In this document: piece by piece, positions 10,106-21,091 of the stretch
Layout of the letters: the number at the start of each line of letters is the position of its first letter
Position numbering within the stretch: position 1 is the stretch's first letter
Assembly: GCA_021785255.1 (NCBI GenBank)
Contig: JAJYGA010000110.1
Span: 1 to 64,000, forward strand
From: Actinomycetes bacterium
GTDB taxonomy: Bacteria; Actinomycetota; Acidimicrobiia; Acidimicrobiales; Acidimicrobiaceae
Length of the DNA stretch: 64,000 nt
Reading direction: 5' to 3'
Position numbers and translations under genes: made by a program
The notes under the pieces: generated by a model
The model's input: the letters and a program-made list of their open reading frames with translations, nothing else
Database searches by the model: none
What the model was told of the DNA's origin: nothing

Positions 10106-11332
10106 GTGTCGAGAGCGTCTGTTCAAGTGGCACAGAGGAGAAAGACCCGCCAAGTTATGGTGGGAAAAGTTCCGGTGGGCGGAGGAGCCCCAGTCTCTGT
10201 TCAGTCTATGACGACTACAAAGACGGCAGACGTTGAAGGTACCTTGGCTCAAATATACTCTTTGGCTTCTGCTGGAGTAGATATTGTTCGCTGCACGTGT
10301 AATCAGCTTGAAGCAGCGGAAGGACTTGCTCAGATTGTTCCACGGTCGCCCGTACCAATAGTGGCGGATATTCACTTCCATTACAAGATGGCTTTAGCTG
10401 CTCTTGAGGCTGGTGTGGCTGCCCTGAGGCTCAATCCAGGGAATCTTCGAAAACCCAATGAGATCAAGTTGGTGGCTCAAGAGGCAAAAGATCGTTCAGT
10501 GCCAATTCGAATAGGAGTAAATGCAGGTTCGCTTCATCCGGAGCTTTACGAAAAATACCAAGGTGCTACTCCAGAGGCACTCGTGGAGTCCGCAATGAGA
10601 GAGTTGGAGCTCTTTGGAGAAGTAGGATTTGATCAAGTTGCTATCTCGGTCAAAGCGTCAAATGTACCTTTGATGATAGAAGCCTATCGAATGTTGTCAG
10701 AGGTAACAGATCACCCTCTTCATCTAGGGGTTACTGAAGCTGGACCGCCTCCGGCTGGTCTTATTAAGTCCACGGCAGGAATAGCAACGTTGTTGTGTGA
10801 AGGTATCGGAGATACTATTCGGTACTCTTTGACAGCCGATCCCGTAGAGGAGGTCAAAGCGGGTAGGCAGTTGCTTGAGGCACTTGGGCTTAGAGAGCGT
10901 AGAGGACTTGATCTTATTGCATGTCCGTCATGCGGTCGAACAGAGATCGATGTAATTAGAGTTGCAAGTGAAGCCCAGGTGGCACTTGAGAAGCTTAATT
11001 TACCTATACAGGTAGCGGTAATGGGATGCGTTGTAAACGGTCCGGGAGAGGCTCGAGAGGCTGATCTGGGCATAGCGGCAGGGCGTAAAAAGGGACACTT
11101 GTTTATCAAGGGGAAGATCGTTGATGTGGTTCCCGAGTCTGAGATGGTTGCTGCCTTGGTCAGAGAGGCTCAAAAGATTGCCGAAGAAGGAGTTGAGGCC
11201 CGTCTTTTGGCGGCAAATCCTGAAGCAGCCCTTCAAGCTGAAAAAGATAGGGCGGAGCTTCTTTCCGACAAGGGCGAAGACGCTAACAACTCAGCCGTTA
11301 CGATCGAGCGTATTCGACGGAAAACTAGCTAA
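10106..11332 (+). CDS. ispG: 4-hydroxy-3-methylbut-2-enyl-diphosphate synthase (flavodoxin)
   Basis: VPVGGGAPVSVQSMTTTKTADV...CPSCGRTEIDV...GCVVNGPGEA. Confidence 0.96.
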   Translation: MSRASVQVAQRRKTRQVMVGKVPVGGGAPVSVQSMTTTKTADVEGTLAQIYSLASAGVDIVRCTCNQLEAAEGLAQIVPRSPVPIVADIHFHYKMALAALEAGVAALRLNPGNLRKPNEIKLVAQEAKDRSVPIRIGVNAGSLHPELYEKYQGATPEALVESAMRELELFGEVGFDQVAISVKASNVPLMIEAYRMLSEVTDHPLHLGVTEAGPPPAGLIKSTAGIATLLCEGIGDTIRYSLTADPVEEVKAGRQLLEALGLRERRGLDLIACPSCGRTEIDVIRVASEAQVALEKLNLPIQVAVMGCVVNGPGEAREADLGIAAGRKKGHLFIKGKIVDVVPESEMVAALVREAQKIAEEGVEARLLAANPEAALQAEKDRAELLSDKGEDANNSAVTIERIRRKTS

Positions 11333-11392
11333 GTTCTCAAGATTAGGAGAGTCGATACTTCAACTCAGGGAAGTAGCTTGTAACATTTCCCT

Positions 11393-13114
11393 ATGCAGAT
11401 GAGTCAGTTGGTATTTAAGTCGCTCCGTGAGTCTCCTAGTGAAGCTGAGGCAAAGTCTCATCAACTTCTTCTACGAGCCGCATACATTCGGCGTTTGGCC
11501 TCAGGGGTGTATTCTTATCTGCCTTTGGGACTGAAAGTTCTTTCAAAAGTATCACAGATCATAAGGGAAGAGTTCGATCGTGTGGGAGCTCAGGAGGTGT
11601 TACTCCCGGCACTTCATCCATTGGAGATCTGGGAGAGCACTGGTAGAGCAGAAAAGATGTCTGACGTGCTGATACACGTTGAGACCAAAGGAGGCTCTTT
11701 CGTGCTCGGTCCAACGCACGAAGAGGCAGTCATTGAGGCGGTTCACCAAGATCTAAGTTCTTATAGAGATCTTCCTGCGATCGTCTATCAGATCCAAACT
11801 AAATTCAGAGACGAACCGAGATCTCGGTATGGGCTGATGAGAACCAGAGAGTTCATAATGGCGGACGGATACTCCTTTGATGCGGATCAAGAAGGAATGA
11901 GATCCTCCTATCGAAAGATTTATGAGGCTTATAATAATGCATTTGGCCGTATAGGAATTCCCTTTGAGGCGGTCGAGGCAGACTCGGGAGCTATAGGCGG
12001 CGATGTTAATCATGAGTTTATGTCTCCAGCAGACATCGGCGAAGATCACTACGCTAAATGTCCACAGTGTGACTATCGAGCTAATATTGAGGCGGCGAGA
12101 AGACGGGTAGCGATTCCGGCAATACTGAAGAACCTTGACGAACTGCCTGAGATGTCTTTTCATTATACGCCGGATGCGCCTGGTGTGGATATTGCGGTTG
12201 AGGCAATAACCAAGCTTGGAGTACCTCTAACTGCAGCAGAGATGCTTAAATGTCTTGTTGCGAAAGATGCGGCTGGCAACTTGTTCATGCTGCTTGTCCC
12301 TGGCGATCGGGAGATAAGAGTACCATCTGGCCTAACTTTATTGCTTGACGATGAGTTTGAACAGTTTCCATTCTTGTACAAAGGCTTTATCGGACCGATG
12401 AGCGCTCAAACCAATGGCATGAGTGTCATAGCTGACTACTCTGTTGCAGCGAAAATGATATTTGCGACCGGTGGTAACAAGGCTGGTTATCACGTTAGTG
12501 GTGCCGTGCTTGGGCGAGACTTTGACGTAGATGAGTTTCAATCTCTGGTTGTGGTTCGAGAAGGTGATCCTTGCCCTAACTGTGGCGAACCTCTTGAGCT
12601 GGTTAGATCGGTGGAGATTGGTCATACTTTCCAACTTGGACTTGCTTACTCAAGTCTCCTGCCCCAAGCGAGTTTTACAGGATCAGATGGCGAACAGTAT
12701 CCCTACTTTATGGGTTGTTACGGCATCGGTGTTACTCGATTAATTGCAGTTATCGCAGAGCACTTCTCAGATGAAAAGGGACTTTGCTGGCCCGTCTCTG
12801 TGGCACCGTATGAAGTGGTAGTGGTTCCCCTTGGAGCTTCGAGATCTGCTGAGGTGCAAGATACCGCACAGAGTATTTATAATGAACTATTGGGCCTTGG
12901 GGTGGAAACACTCATAGATGACCGTAAACTCTCACCAGGGGTGTCATTGGCCGACGTCGATCTTATGGGTATACCGCTTGAGGTCATTGTAGGATCCAAG
13001 TCTCTAGCAGAGGGATGTGTAGAGGTCAAGCTCCGTAGCGACGGAACGGTGCTAAAGGTTGGACTTGTCGATGCTGTCTCTTTAGTCACGGAGAGACTAA
13101 GGAAACTCAAATGA
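11393..13114 (+). CDS. proS: Prolyl-tRNA synthetase
   Basis: GVYSYLPLGLKVLSKV, LGPTHEEAV, RDEPRSRYGLMRTREFIMADGYSF. Confidence 0.97.
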   Translation: MQMSQLVFKSLRESPSEAEAKSHQLLLRAAYIRRLASGVYSYLPLGLKVLSKVSQIIREEFDRVGAQEVLLPALHPLEIWESTGRAEKMSDVLIHVETKGGSFVLGPTHEEAVIEAVHQDLSSYRDLPAIVYQIQTKFRDEPRSRYGLMRTREFIMADGYSFDADQEGMRSSYRKIYEAYNNAFGRIGIPFEAVEADSGAIGGDVNHEFMSPADIGEDHYAKCPQCDYRANIEAARRRVAIPAILKNLDELPEMSFHYTPDAPGVDIAVEAITKLGVPLTAAEMLKCLVAKDAAGNLFMLLVPGDREIRVPSGLTLLLDDEFEQFPFLYKGFIGPMSAQTNGMSVIADYSVAAKMIFATGGNKAGYHVSGAVLGRDFDVDEFQSLVVVREGDPCPNCGEPLELVRSVEIGHTFQLGLAYSSLLPQASFTGSDGEQYPYFMGCYGIGVTRLIAVIAEHFSDEKGLCWPVSVAPYEVVVVPLGASRSAEVQDTAQSIYNELLGLGVETLIDDRKLSPGVSLADVDLMGIPLEVIVGSKSLAEGCVEVKLRSDGTVLKVGLVDAVSLVTERLRKLK

Positions 13115-13176
13115 CAGATTCTTGGGACAGTTCCCGCTAAAGTACTTTTAGCTAGGTTGCAGTAATTGTGTGGAAA

Positions 13177-13205
13177 GCGTGGGCTCGAAGCCCGCGTTTT
13201 TCTTT
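13177..13205 (+). terminator. Rho-independent terminator after proS
   Basis: GCGTGGGCT-CGA-AGCCCGCG hairpin followed by TTTTTCTTT. Confidence 0.75.
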
Positions 13206-13252
13206 ATTTGCGGCTTGTGGAGTAGGTTCGATCGGTTGAGAAAGGAGGCGTT

Positions 13253-13834
13253 GTGTCTGATGCACACCTGAAGCGGAAGTCTAAAGGGTCCAATGCCTCC
13301 GAACGTTTGGACTCTCTTCAAAGTACTCTTGATGCGGCCTTGAAAGAGATTGACCTTCAAGTTCTCGAACTCGAAGCCACGAAGTCCTCCCTTCGCGTCA
13401 GTGTTGAAGGCGTCGACAGTCAGAGCTTGAACAAGGTCGAAGAAGCTACAAAACTCATATCTGCTGTAGTCGATCAGATGAATCTTGAGTCGATTTTCCG
13501 TGGCGCCTTTGAGTTAGAGGTCTCTTCTCCAGGCCTAGAACGACCGTTGAAGACGCTTGATCATTTTCGAATTTTCAAAGACGCACTTGTGGATTTGAAG
13601 TGGCGAGATGGAGACAAAGGTCTGAAACGAAGTCGTGTCAGAGTGAAAGATGTGGAAAATGAGGCAGTCATATTTGAGGACGAGACTTCATCACAGAGAT
13701 TCCAAGTAACGCTGGGCGATATTATCAAGGCTAAAACAGTGTTTGTGTGGGGGTCCGAAGACTCGAAGTCAAAAAGTGCAAAAGCTAAGAGTGAGGACGT
13801 GATCGAGGAGGGTGAAGAAGATGGCAAAGAGTAA
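13253..13834 (+). CDS. rimP: Ribosome maturation factor RimP
   Basis: LEVSSPGLERPLKTLDHF; precedes nusA. Confidence 0.93.
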   Translation: MSDAHLKRKSKGSNASERLDSLQSTLDAALKEIDLQVLELEATKSSLRVSVEGVDSQSLNKVEEATKLISAVVDQMNLESIFRGAFELEVSSPGLERPLKTLDHFRIFKDALVDLKWRDGDKGLKRSRVRVKDVENEAVIFEDETSSQRFQVTLGDIIKAKTVFVWGSEDSKSKSAKAKSEDVIEEGEEDGKE

Positions 13835-14819
13835 TCAAGACTTTATGGAGGCTTTAGCGCTTGTAGCGCGAGAAAAGGGCCTAGCGGTCGATACGTTGCT
13901 CGAGTCTTTGGCTAACGCCCTGGTCGCAGCTTATAAACGTATGCCAGGAGCGGCTGAAGAGGCTTTTGTAATGATAGACCCAGACTCGGGAGAGATAAGG
14001 GTATTCGGGCAAGAGCTGGATGACGAAGGTAACGTTGTAAGAGAGTGGGAGGATACCCCAGAGGATTTTGGTAGAATTGCCGCCCAAACGGCCAAGCAGG
14101 TCATGTTCCAAAAAATCCGAGATGCAGAGAGAGATTTAAAGTACGATGAGTATGCGGGTCGTGAAGGCGATGTCATCACCGGAATAGTACAACAAAGTGA
14201 CTCTAGGTATACCTTGTTGGACCTAGGTAAAGTGGAAGCGCTTCTTCCCCAGATGGAGCAACCGCCTAACGAGCGCTATGAACATGGCTCGAGAGTGAAG
14301 GCTTATATAGTTGAGGTTCGAAAGACGGTCAAGGGTCCCCAGATCGTAGTGAGTAGAACTCACCCGGGGCTGGTAAAGAGACTTTTTGAGCTTGAGGTAC
14401 CTGAAATAGCTTCTGGAGTTGTGGAGATAAAAGCCATAGCCAGAGAGCCAGGACATAGAACCAAGATGGCTGTGTGGTCCAACGACCCTAACGTTGATCC
14501 CGTTGGCTCTTGTGTTGGTGCTCGAGGAACAAGGGTACGAATGGTTACGAACGAACTACGTGGCGAGAGAGTGGATATAGTAGCGTTCTCAGAGTATCTT
14601 TCAGAGTACGTTGAGCGCTCTATACAGCCTGCCCATGTACTTGATGTTCAAGTCGACGAAGAGTCAGGGTCAGCCCGAGTCGTCGTACCTGACTCTGAGT
14701 TGTCTTTAGCAATTGGACGAGAAGGTCAAAATGCTCGGTTAGCTGCCAGACTAACAGGACTCAAGATAGATATTCACTCTGAGTCAGAGAACTATCAAGA
14801 TATCGAGGTGGAGGAGTAG
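13821..14819 (+). CDS. nusA: Transcription termination/antitermination protein NusA
   Basis: FMEALALVAREKGLAVDTLLESLANAL; KH region GSCVGARGTRVRMVTNELRGERVDIV. Confidence 0.96.
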   Translation: MAKSNQDFMEALALVAREKGLAVDTLLESLANALVAAYKRMPGAAEEAFVMIDPDSGEIRVFGQELDDEGNVVREWEDTPEDFGRIAAQTAKQVMFQKIRDAERDLKYDEYAGREGDVITGIVQQSDSRYTLLDLGKVEALLPQMEQPPNERYEHGSRVKAYIVEVRKTVKGPQIVVSRTHPGLVKRLFELEVPEIASGVVEIKAIAREPGHRTKMAVWSNDPNVDPVGSCVGARGTRVRMVTNELRGERVDIVAFSEYLSEYVERSIQPAHVLDVQVDEESGSARVVVPDSELSLAIGREGQNARLAARLTGLKIDIHSESENYQDIEVEE

Positions 14820-14852
14820 GATCGCAGGTTTTCTTTTGGATCCTTTGGACAT

Positions 14853-15110
14853 ATGGAAGTTTATAGAAGCTGTGTGGGGTGTAGAACAAAAAGGGAGCGC
14901 TCCCAACTCATTCGCTTCCGTTATCCTGACGCTGACAAGGGGCGAGGTGCGTGGGTCTGTAAGGGCTCCAAAGAATGCTTTTTGAAAGCGATCAGTCGCA
15001 AAGGTTTTGAGAGAACTCTGAAAGTTGCGGTACCTAGGGAGGTACTAGCTAATTGGAGCTCTCATTTTGAAGACACTGAAGAGGTCACTTCGGCTTCAAG
15101 CTTGTATTAA
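14853..15110 (+). CDS. ylxR: YlxR (DUF448) family protein
   Basis: RSCVGCRTKRERSQLIRF; between nusA and infB. Confidence 0.88.
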   Translation: MEVYRSCVGCRTKRERSQLIRFRYPDADKGRGAWVCKGSKECFLKAISRKGFERTLKVAVPREVLANWSSHFEDTEEVTSASSLY

Positions 15111-15190
15111 AGGTCTAGGCTATAAGGGCCAGTCTTATGTAACAAATAACTCGCTTTGTTCATTTTGTATTCGGAGGTCAGGGTCGCCAG

Positions 15191-18100
15191 TTGGTAAAGA
15201 AAGTACGAGTTTATGAGCTAGCTCGAGAGTTAGGAATAGAGAATAAAGAGGCTTTGGATCTTTGCATTGCACTTGGAATTGGTGTGCGTAGCCACTCCTC
15301 AAGTGTCGAGGATCCACAAGCCGATCGCGTAAGAAGACGCGCTGAACGTGACGGAGTAGGTATATATGCATCCGCCAAGAACTCTCATGTAGCGTCTGCT
15401 CAAAGTAACGTTGCTGAAAAGCCTTCACAAGAAGTTGAAACCTCGCCTGTACAACCAAAAAGTGAGAAGGCCCCTAAAAAAGTGACGGAACCTCAACAGG
15501 TGGTAGAAGAAGTTGCAGGTCCCGCAGAAGAGTCTTTTCCCGACGCCAAGCCTGCCGTGGAAAAGGCCATTGAACCTGCATCCCAACGTCCCAAGTTGGG
15601 TGATCTTGTAGCTCAGGAGTCAGCTCGAATCTCTGCAGAGGAGCGCATGGAGGTTAGGACAAAAGAGGGAGTTCCTACAGGCAAGGCTTTTCAAGGCGGC
15701 CAGACAAAAAGACAGTCTCTTCAAAGATCTTCCGATGTGACTGGCGGACAACGACAAGGCAATACCCCGACCTCCGCTACAGGTAGGCCTATTCCGCCCC
15801 CACCTGGACCTCCAAGGTCCGCTACAGGTAGGCCTATTCCGCCTCCACCTCGACCGCAGCCTGGTAATGAAAAGGTGAGCGCTCGTGCGGAAACTCCACC
15901 AGAGGGTGACAGAGGTAGGAGACCATCAGGAGGCTCTGGTCAACGAGAGTATCAAGCCGCTCCAAACAGAGATCGTCAAGGATCGGGTTATCAAGGAAGA
16001 AGTCAGGGACAAGGTACCCAAGGTGGCTACCAAGGCCGAGGACAAGGTGCCCAAGGTGGCGCTCCAAACAGAGATCGTCAAGGATCGGGTTATCAAGGAA
16101 GAAGTCAGGGACAAGGTACCCAAGGTGGCTACCAAGGCCGAGGACAAGGTGCCCAAGGTGGCACAAGACCACCATTTTCAGGAACTTCGGGACCATCGTC
16201 TTCTTCCAGCCCAAGAGGAGGGGATCGACCTAGCTTCTCTGGTCCTCCTCGAGGTGGATCTTCAGGCCTGGATAGGCCTTTTGGTACCCGACCAAGCGGT
16301 GCTCCGGGTTCAAGAGGTCCCGGTGGCGGAGGAGGTTCCGGACCACTTCCTCCAGCCGGTGGTAGAGGAAACTCAAGGGGTGCGCGTCCTAAGTCAAAGC
16401 CTTCGAAGAGAAGATCCAAAAAGACATTTGAAGAGTTGGAGCCAACTCAAGTTACGACCTATATGCCGTCATCTGCACCGGTGCCAGAGGGTGAAATAAT
16501 TGTCGAAAGGGGATCCACTGCACAAGAGGCGGCTCCCAAGTTCAATAGGAGTCCTGGTGATATCGTAAGATTCCTGCTTCTTCAGGGTGAACTTATAACA
16601 GCGACACAATCGTTGTCGGACGACATGATCGAGCTTTTTGCTGCTGAGATCGGTGCTCGTGTCAAGCTGGTCGATCCCGGTCAAGAACAAGAGGCAGTGC
16701 TTTCTGCGAAGTACTTTGACGAGGATGAGACCGTTGATCCATCGCAGTTGGCGGAGAGGCCACCTGTGGTCACAGTCATGGGTCACGTTGATCATGGCAA
16801 GACGAAGCTACTTGATAGGATCCGGGAAGCTAACGTGGTTGCGCAAGAAGCGGGAGGAATCACTCAGCATATAGGTGCTTACCAGGTATCGTTAAATGGC
16901 AGAGCGATTACTTTTATCGACACACCGGGTCACGAGGCATTTACTCAGATGCGTGCCCGTGGCGCCAAGGTCACTGATATCGTAGTGTTGGTGGTAGCTG
17001 CTGATGACGGCGTGATGCCCCAAACAGTCGAAGCCATAAACCATGCGAAAGCTGCTGAGGTACCTATTATTGTTGCCATCAACAAGATCGACAGGGAAGA
17101 TGCAGATCCAAATAGGGTGATGCAACAGCTATCAGAGTACTCTTTGGTACCGGAGTCCTGGGGAGGCGACACGATAACGGTCGAGATCTCGGCGCTTCAG
17201 AACTTAGGTATCGACGATTTGCTAGAACAAATCTTGGTGCTTGCTGAAGTCCTAGAGTTGAAGGCGAATCCATCTGGACGCGCCACCGGAGTCGTGTTAG
17301 AGGCCAATCTGGATGTGGGGCGTGGTCCGGTCGCTACGGTACTCATCCAAGGCGGTACTTTACACATCGGCGATCCGATGGTTGCAGGGATTGCCTGGGG
17401 AAGAGTAAAAGCTATCGTCAATGATAAGGGTAAAGCTATAAAGATAGCTTCATTAGCTATGCCAGTTCAAGTCCTCGGTTTTTCGGAAGTACCAAGTGCT
17501 GGTGACGAATTTAAAGTTACTGCTGAACTTGCGACAGCAAAAACAATCGCTGAATCCAGGGAACAACGTATACGTATGGCTGGCTACGCCTCTAGGGCGG
17601 CAGCTACTACAGGTGCCAAACTTGAGGATCTCTTCGAACAGATCCAAAAAGGTGAAACTGCTACGTTGAACATCATCTTGAAGGCTGATGTTCAAGGGAG
17701 CCTTGAAGCGCTTGCTGAGAGTCTGAGGAAACTTGAACGACCTGAAGTGAAGGTAAGTATTATCCATAAGGCTGTGGGTGGAATCACAGAAAATGACGTG
17801 GGCTTGGCGGCTGCATCCAATGCGACCATAATTGGATTCAATGTGCGTCCAGACCGACGTGCCAGGGAACTTGCCGAGATTCAAGACGTGGAGATTAGGT
17901 CTTACGAGATCATCTACAAAGTCATCGAAGACATCGAATCTGCAGTTGTAGGTATGTTGGCGCCAGAGTACGAAGAGGTAGTTACAGGTGACGCAGAGGT
18001 GAGGGAGGTCTTTAGAGTTCCAAAAGTGGGCGCAGTTGCAGGGTGCTATGTTCTCTCGGGAACCATCACGAGAGGATCGAAAGTTCGCTTCCTGCGTGAC

Positions 18101-18268
18101 GGCGTTATCTTGTGGAAAGGTTCCATCTCCTCTCTTAGACGTTTCAAAGACGATGTGCGAGAGGTGCAAGCCGGTTTTGAGTGTGGTATTGGACTCTCTG
18201 ACTTCCAGGACCTTCACTCTGGTGACATCATTGAGACGTTCGAGGACCGTGAGATTCCACGGGTCTAA
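15191..18268 (+). CDS. infB: Translation initiation factor IF-2
   Basis: [19 protein letters not shown]; low-complexity N-terminal domain; C-terminal IF-2 domains. Confidence 0.97.
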   Translation: MVKKVRVYELARELGIENKEALDLCIALGIGVRSHSSSVEDPQADRVRRRAERDGVGIYASAKNSHVASAQSNVAEKPSQEVETSPVQPKSEKAPKKVTEPQQVVEEVAGPAEESFPDAKPAVEKAIEPASQRPKLGDLVAQESARISAEERMEVRTKEGVPTGKAFQGGQTKRQSLQRSSDVTGGQRQGNTPTSATGRPIPPPPGPPRSATGRPIPPPPRPQPGNEKVSARAETPPEGDRGRRPSGGSGQREYQAAPNRDRQGSGYQGRSQGQGTQGGYQGRGQGAQGGAPNRDRQGSGYQGRSQGQGTQGGYQGRGQGAQGGTRPPFSGTSGPSSSSSPRGGDRPSFSGPPRGGSSGLDRPFGTRPSGAPGSRGPGGGGGSGPLPPAGGRGNSRGARPKSKPSKRRSKKTFEELEPTQVTTYMPSSAPVPEGEIIVERGSTAQEAAPKFNRSPGDIVRFLLLQGELITATQSLSDDMIELFAAEIGARVKLVDPGQEQEAVLSAKYFDEDETVDPSQLAERPPVVTVMGHVDHGKTKLLDRIREANVVAQEAGGITQHIGAYQVSLNGRAITFIDTPGHEAFTQMRARGAKVTDIVVLVVAADDGVMPQTVEAINHAKAAEVPIIVAINKIDREDADPNRVMQQLSEYSLVPESWGGDTITVEISALQNLGIDDLLEQILVLAEVLELKANPSGRATGVVLEANLDVGRGPVATVLIQGGTLHIGDPMVAGIAWGRVKAIVNDKGKAIKIASLAMPVQVLGFSEVPSAGDEFKVTAELATAKTIAESREQRIRMAGYASRAAATTGAKLEDLFEQIQKGETATLNIILKADVQGSLEALAESLRKLERPEVKVSIIHKAVGGITENDVGLAAASNATIIGFNVRPDRRARELAEIQDVEIRSYEIIYKVIEDIESAVVGMLAPEYEEVVTGDAEVREVFRVPKVGAVAGCYVLSGTITRGSKVRFLRDGVILWKGSISSLRRFKDDVREVQAGFECGIGLSDFQDLHSGDIIETFEDREIPRV
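15773..15845 (+). repeat. 45-bp tandem duplication in infB ([11 protein letters not shown] unit)
   Basis: tccgctacaggtaggcctattccgcc occurs at 15773 and 15818. Confidence 0.85.
15961..16162 (+). repeat. 102-bp perfect tandem repeat in infB (34 aa unit)
   Basis: tccaaacagagatcgtcaaggatcgggttatcaagg...caaggtggc is identical at 15961 and 16063. Confidence 0.95.
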
Positions 18269-18287
18269 TAGGCATTTGGTATAGACG

Positions 18288-18671
18288 ATGAACGCTCAAA
18301 GTGGGTCGAAACGTAGAAACTATGACAGAGTAGCCAGGCTGAATCGCGTTCTCAAAGAGGTCATTGCCGAGGAGATCGAGCGGGAATCGGAGTTTGATGA
18401 CCGCCTAGTGCTCTTGACGGTAACTGACGTTGTGGTGGATCCAGATCTCAAGCGAGCGCGAGTGTTTCTTGCCAGCTTGACTGAGGAGACGGAGATTGCT
18501 TTAGCTGAAATCCGGGTGGCTATACAGCGTCGCGTTGGTAGGGAGATGAGATTAAAGCGTACTCCACTTCTGAGTTTTGAGGTGGACCCATCTCTTGAAG
18601 CAGGTGAACGTATTGAGGCGATCTTGCGGCGAGTGTCACAACCTAAAGACCATGATGAAGAGGGTGAATGA
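18288..18671 (+). CDS. rbfA: Ribosome-binding factor A
   Basis: RVARLNRVLKEVIAEEIERESEFDDRLVLLTVTDVVVDPDLKRARVF. Confidence 0.93.
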   Translation: MNAQSGSKRRNYDRVARLNRVLKEVIAEEIERESEFDDRLVLLTVTDVVVDPDLKRARVFLASLTEETEIALAEIRVAIQRRVGREMRLKRTPLLSFEVDPSLEAGERIEAILRRVSQPKDHDEEGE

Positions 18672-19579
18672 CCCAGGGGATCTTCGCTGTTGACAAAGAG
18701 AGTGGTCTGAGTTCACAAGCGGTATTGAATCGATGTAAGAAACAGCTTAAAGAAAAGAAAATAGGCCATGGTGGTACATTGGATCCGATGGCCAGTGGTG
18801 TCTTGGTAGTTGCCACAGGGGGATGTACAAGACTGCTCAGCTACGTCATGGGGGCTAAAAAGCGATATCTTGCGACGTTTCGCCTCGGTATTACAACAGA
18901 TACCTATGACATAACGGGGAAGGTAATCTCTGAAACTGACGCTGGTGACGTCGAACTCTGTGACTTGGTCGTTGCCTCTGGAGCTCTTCGAGGTGAGATT
19001 TTACAAGTACCTCCTCGATACTCCGCCATCCATGTCCAAGGCAAGCGAGCATATGACCTGGCAAGGAAGGGAGAGATCTTTGAGATCCCACCGCGCCGAG
19101 CCCAAGTCTTTGAACTTAAGATGGATAGGGCACCTGATGGCCTATTCACTATGTACTGTGAGGTTTCAAGTGGAACTTATGTGCGCTCATTGATCCACGA
19201 TTTAGGGCAAATCTTAGGCGTGGGCGCTACGATGACCGACTTGACACGCCTCAGCGTGGGAGATATAGACATTGAAAAGGCTTCCAAAGTGGAGGATTTG
19301 TCTGCTGCCTCTGCATTGGATCCCTCTACAGTTTTCCCGTCTGACTTGCATCTCCTTGTGAATGAAGAGAGTACTTTGGTGGCAATCTCGAATGGACGAT
19401 CCATCGCTGCTGACCGAATCGTTCCGGGGGATTACCGAGAATATGACAAGGTATTCTTGTATGAGTCAGGGATTATGTCATTCGATAGCCTCTTTGCCGT
19501 GGTGAGAGTTAGAGATGGCTTGATTGTGCCTATGGCTGTTTTGCAACGAAAAGTTGCATCTCATGTAACCGAAAGTTAG
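18668..19579 (+). CDS. truB: tRNA pseudouridine(55) synthase
   Basis: GIFAVDKESGLSSQAVLNR...KIGHGGTLDPMASGVLVVATG. Confidence 0.96.
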   Translation: MTQGIFAVDKESGLSSQAVLNRCKKQLKEKKIGHGGTLDPMASGVLVVATGGCTRLLSYVMGAKKRYLATFRLGITTDTYDITGKVISETDAGDVELCDLVVASGALRGEILQVPPRYSAIHVQGKRAYDLARKGEIFEIPPRRAQVFELKMDRAPDGLFTMYCEVSSGTYVRSLIHDLGQILGVGATMTDLTRLSVGDIDIEKASKVEDLSAASALDPSTVFPSDLHLLVNEESTLVAISNGRSIAADRIVPGDYREYDKVFLYESGIMSFDSLFAVVRVRDGLIVPMAVLQRKVASHVTES

Positions 19580-19604
19580 TCCGAGAGGTATCCAGGAGAA
19601 CTAA

Positions 19605-20579
19605 GTGGACGTACTTTATGATAAACAAGGTCCAATCAGAGACGTAGAGTCGACGGTCATGACTATTGGGACCTACGACGGAATCCACCATGGACACAGA
19701 AAGGTAATTTCACAAGTCGTAAGTCGTGCCAAGGAGCACTCCCACGCTTCGGTTGTTGTGAGTTTTGACCGTCATCCTCTGGCGGTACTTCGACCAGAGA
19801 TGGCGCCTTTGCGACTGACCAGTCTTGATCAGAAAATTGAACTAGTTGCTTCACTGGGCGTTGACTATCTATATCTACTTACATTTGATGAAGAACGAGT
19901 TTTCCAAAGCGCGGAAGACTTTGTCTATGAGGTAGTTATTGGTGGAGTAAAAGCCAAAGAGATACTTGTAGGAAGTAACTTCCGTTTTGGTCATAAGAGA
20001 CAAGGCGATATCGAGTTTCTGGCCAAAGTTGGCTTTCGAGAGGGCTTCGAGGTTATCGGAGTAGGGCTGAGCATGGTGAGTGAAGTATTAGAAACTACAC
20101 ATCCCGATGCCAATCAACCCATATCATCGTCGCTAATTAGACGAATGATTACTTCAGCGGACCTAAAGGGAGCCTCAGCTTTACTTCATAGACATCATAG
20201 TCTCAGAGGGGTTGTTGTGGGAGGAGACCATAGGGGTTCGGGAGAACTTGGATATCCAACTGCTAATCTTGAGATTCCTAGCCAGTTGGCAGTGCCTCTT
20301 GATGGCGTATATGCAGGAACATTGAGAGTGCTTGGTTCGTCAAGTTCACACTTGGCGGCTATTTCGGTCGGCACACGCCCTACTTTTTATCCCTCTGGAG
20401 GTCCGAGACTTATAGAGAGTTTTGTTCTTGATTACGATGGCAATCTCTACGGCCAAGAGGTAGAGGTGGCCTTTGTGCAGTACTTGAGGCCGCAGATAGC
20501 CTATGAAAGTGCTGATGAACTTGTCGCTCAGATCAATAAGGATGTACAAGAAGTGAGGGAGAACATTGATCTCGGGTGA
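19605..20579 (+). CDS. ribF: Bifunctional riboflavin kinase/FAD synthetase
   Basis: TIGTYDGIHHGHRKVI, LVGSNFRFGHKRQGD, GVVVGGDHRGSGELGYPTANL. Confidence 0.95.
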   Translation: MDVLYDKQGPIRDVESTVMTIGTYDGIHHGHRKVISQVVSRAKEHSHASVVVSFDRHPLAVLRPEMAPLRLTSLDQKIELVASLGVDYLYLLTFDEERVFQSAEDFVYEVVIGGVKAKEILVGSNFRFGHKRQGDIEFLAKVGFREGFEVIGVGLSMVSEVLETTHPDANQPISSSLIRRMITSADLKGASALLHRHHSLRGVVVGGDHRGSGELGYPTANLEIPSQLAVPLDGVYAGTLRVLGSSSSHLAAISVGTRPTFYPSGGPRLIESFVLDYDGNLYGQEVEVAFVQYLRPQIAYESADELVAQINKDVQEVRENIDLG

Positions 20580-20718
20580 TTTAAATTGCACCTAAAGGGA
20601 CGAATATATTTCTAGGTAGTGGTTGCTATCTGATGTCGTCTAGCTAAGATGTTGTAGTTATTTAGAGAATGTAAGCGGATCACGCTTCCGAGTAGAGAAG
20701 GCGCCGAGGGTCGACGCA

Positions 20719-20976
20719 ATGTCAGATAAATCAGAGATTATCGCAAACTATAGAAAACACGAGACAGATACCGGTTCGGCTGAGGTGCAGGTTGCAATTC
20801 TTAGCGATCGAATTAATCACTTGACCGAGCATCTTCGTTACCACAAGGGTGATCATCATACTCGACGTGGATTGATGATGCTCATTGGAAAGCGTCGTCG
20901 AATGCTTGACTACGTTAGATCCAAAGACGTCGAGCGATATCGAGAGCTGATCTCCAAACTTGGCATCAGAAGGTAG
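20719..20976 (+). CDS. rpsO: 30S ribosomal protein S15
   Basis: [53 protein letters not shown]. Confidence 0.97.
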   Translation: MSDKSEIIANYRKHETDTGSAEVQVAILSDRINHLTEHLRYHKGDHHTRRGLMMLIGKRRRMLDYVRSKDVERYRELISKLGIRR

Positions 20977-21001
20977 TAGATCTGTAGTTTCAAAGTGTTT
21001 A

Positions 21002-21077
21002 ACCTCTGGGTCGTCCGATCCGGGGGTATTGCTATTTGTCCCGTGCTCTGGATGTTTCTACATCTGGGGTGGGACAA
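21002..21077 (+). promoter_or_regulatory. Two tandem hairpins in the rpsO-pnp intergenic region
   Basis: ACCTCTGGGTC/GATCCGGGGGT (21002-21027, with G-U pairs) and TTGTCCC...GGGACAA (21036-21077) just upstream of the pnp RBS. Confidence 0.5.
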
Positions 21078-21091
21078 GATAAAGAGGAAAA

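Noticed and set aside
15885-16499. 204-aa + strand ORF in an alternative frame of infB
   Set aside because: Product of the repetitive G/Q-rich codons read out of frame; repeats mirror the infB tandem repeat.
17453-18217. 254-aa antisense ORF inside infB
   Set aside because: Opposite conserved IF-2 coding sequence; composition not protein-like.
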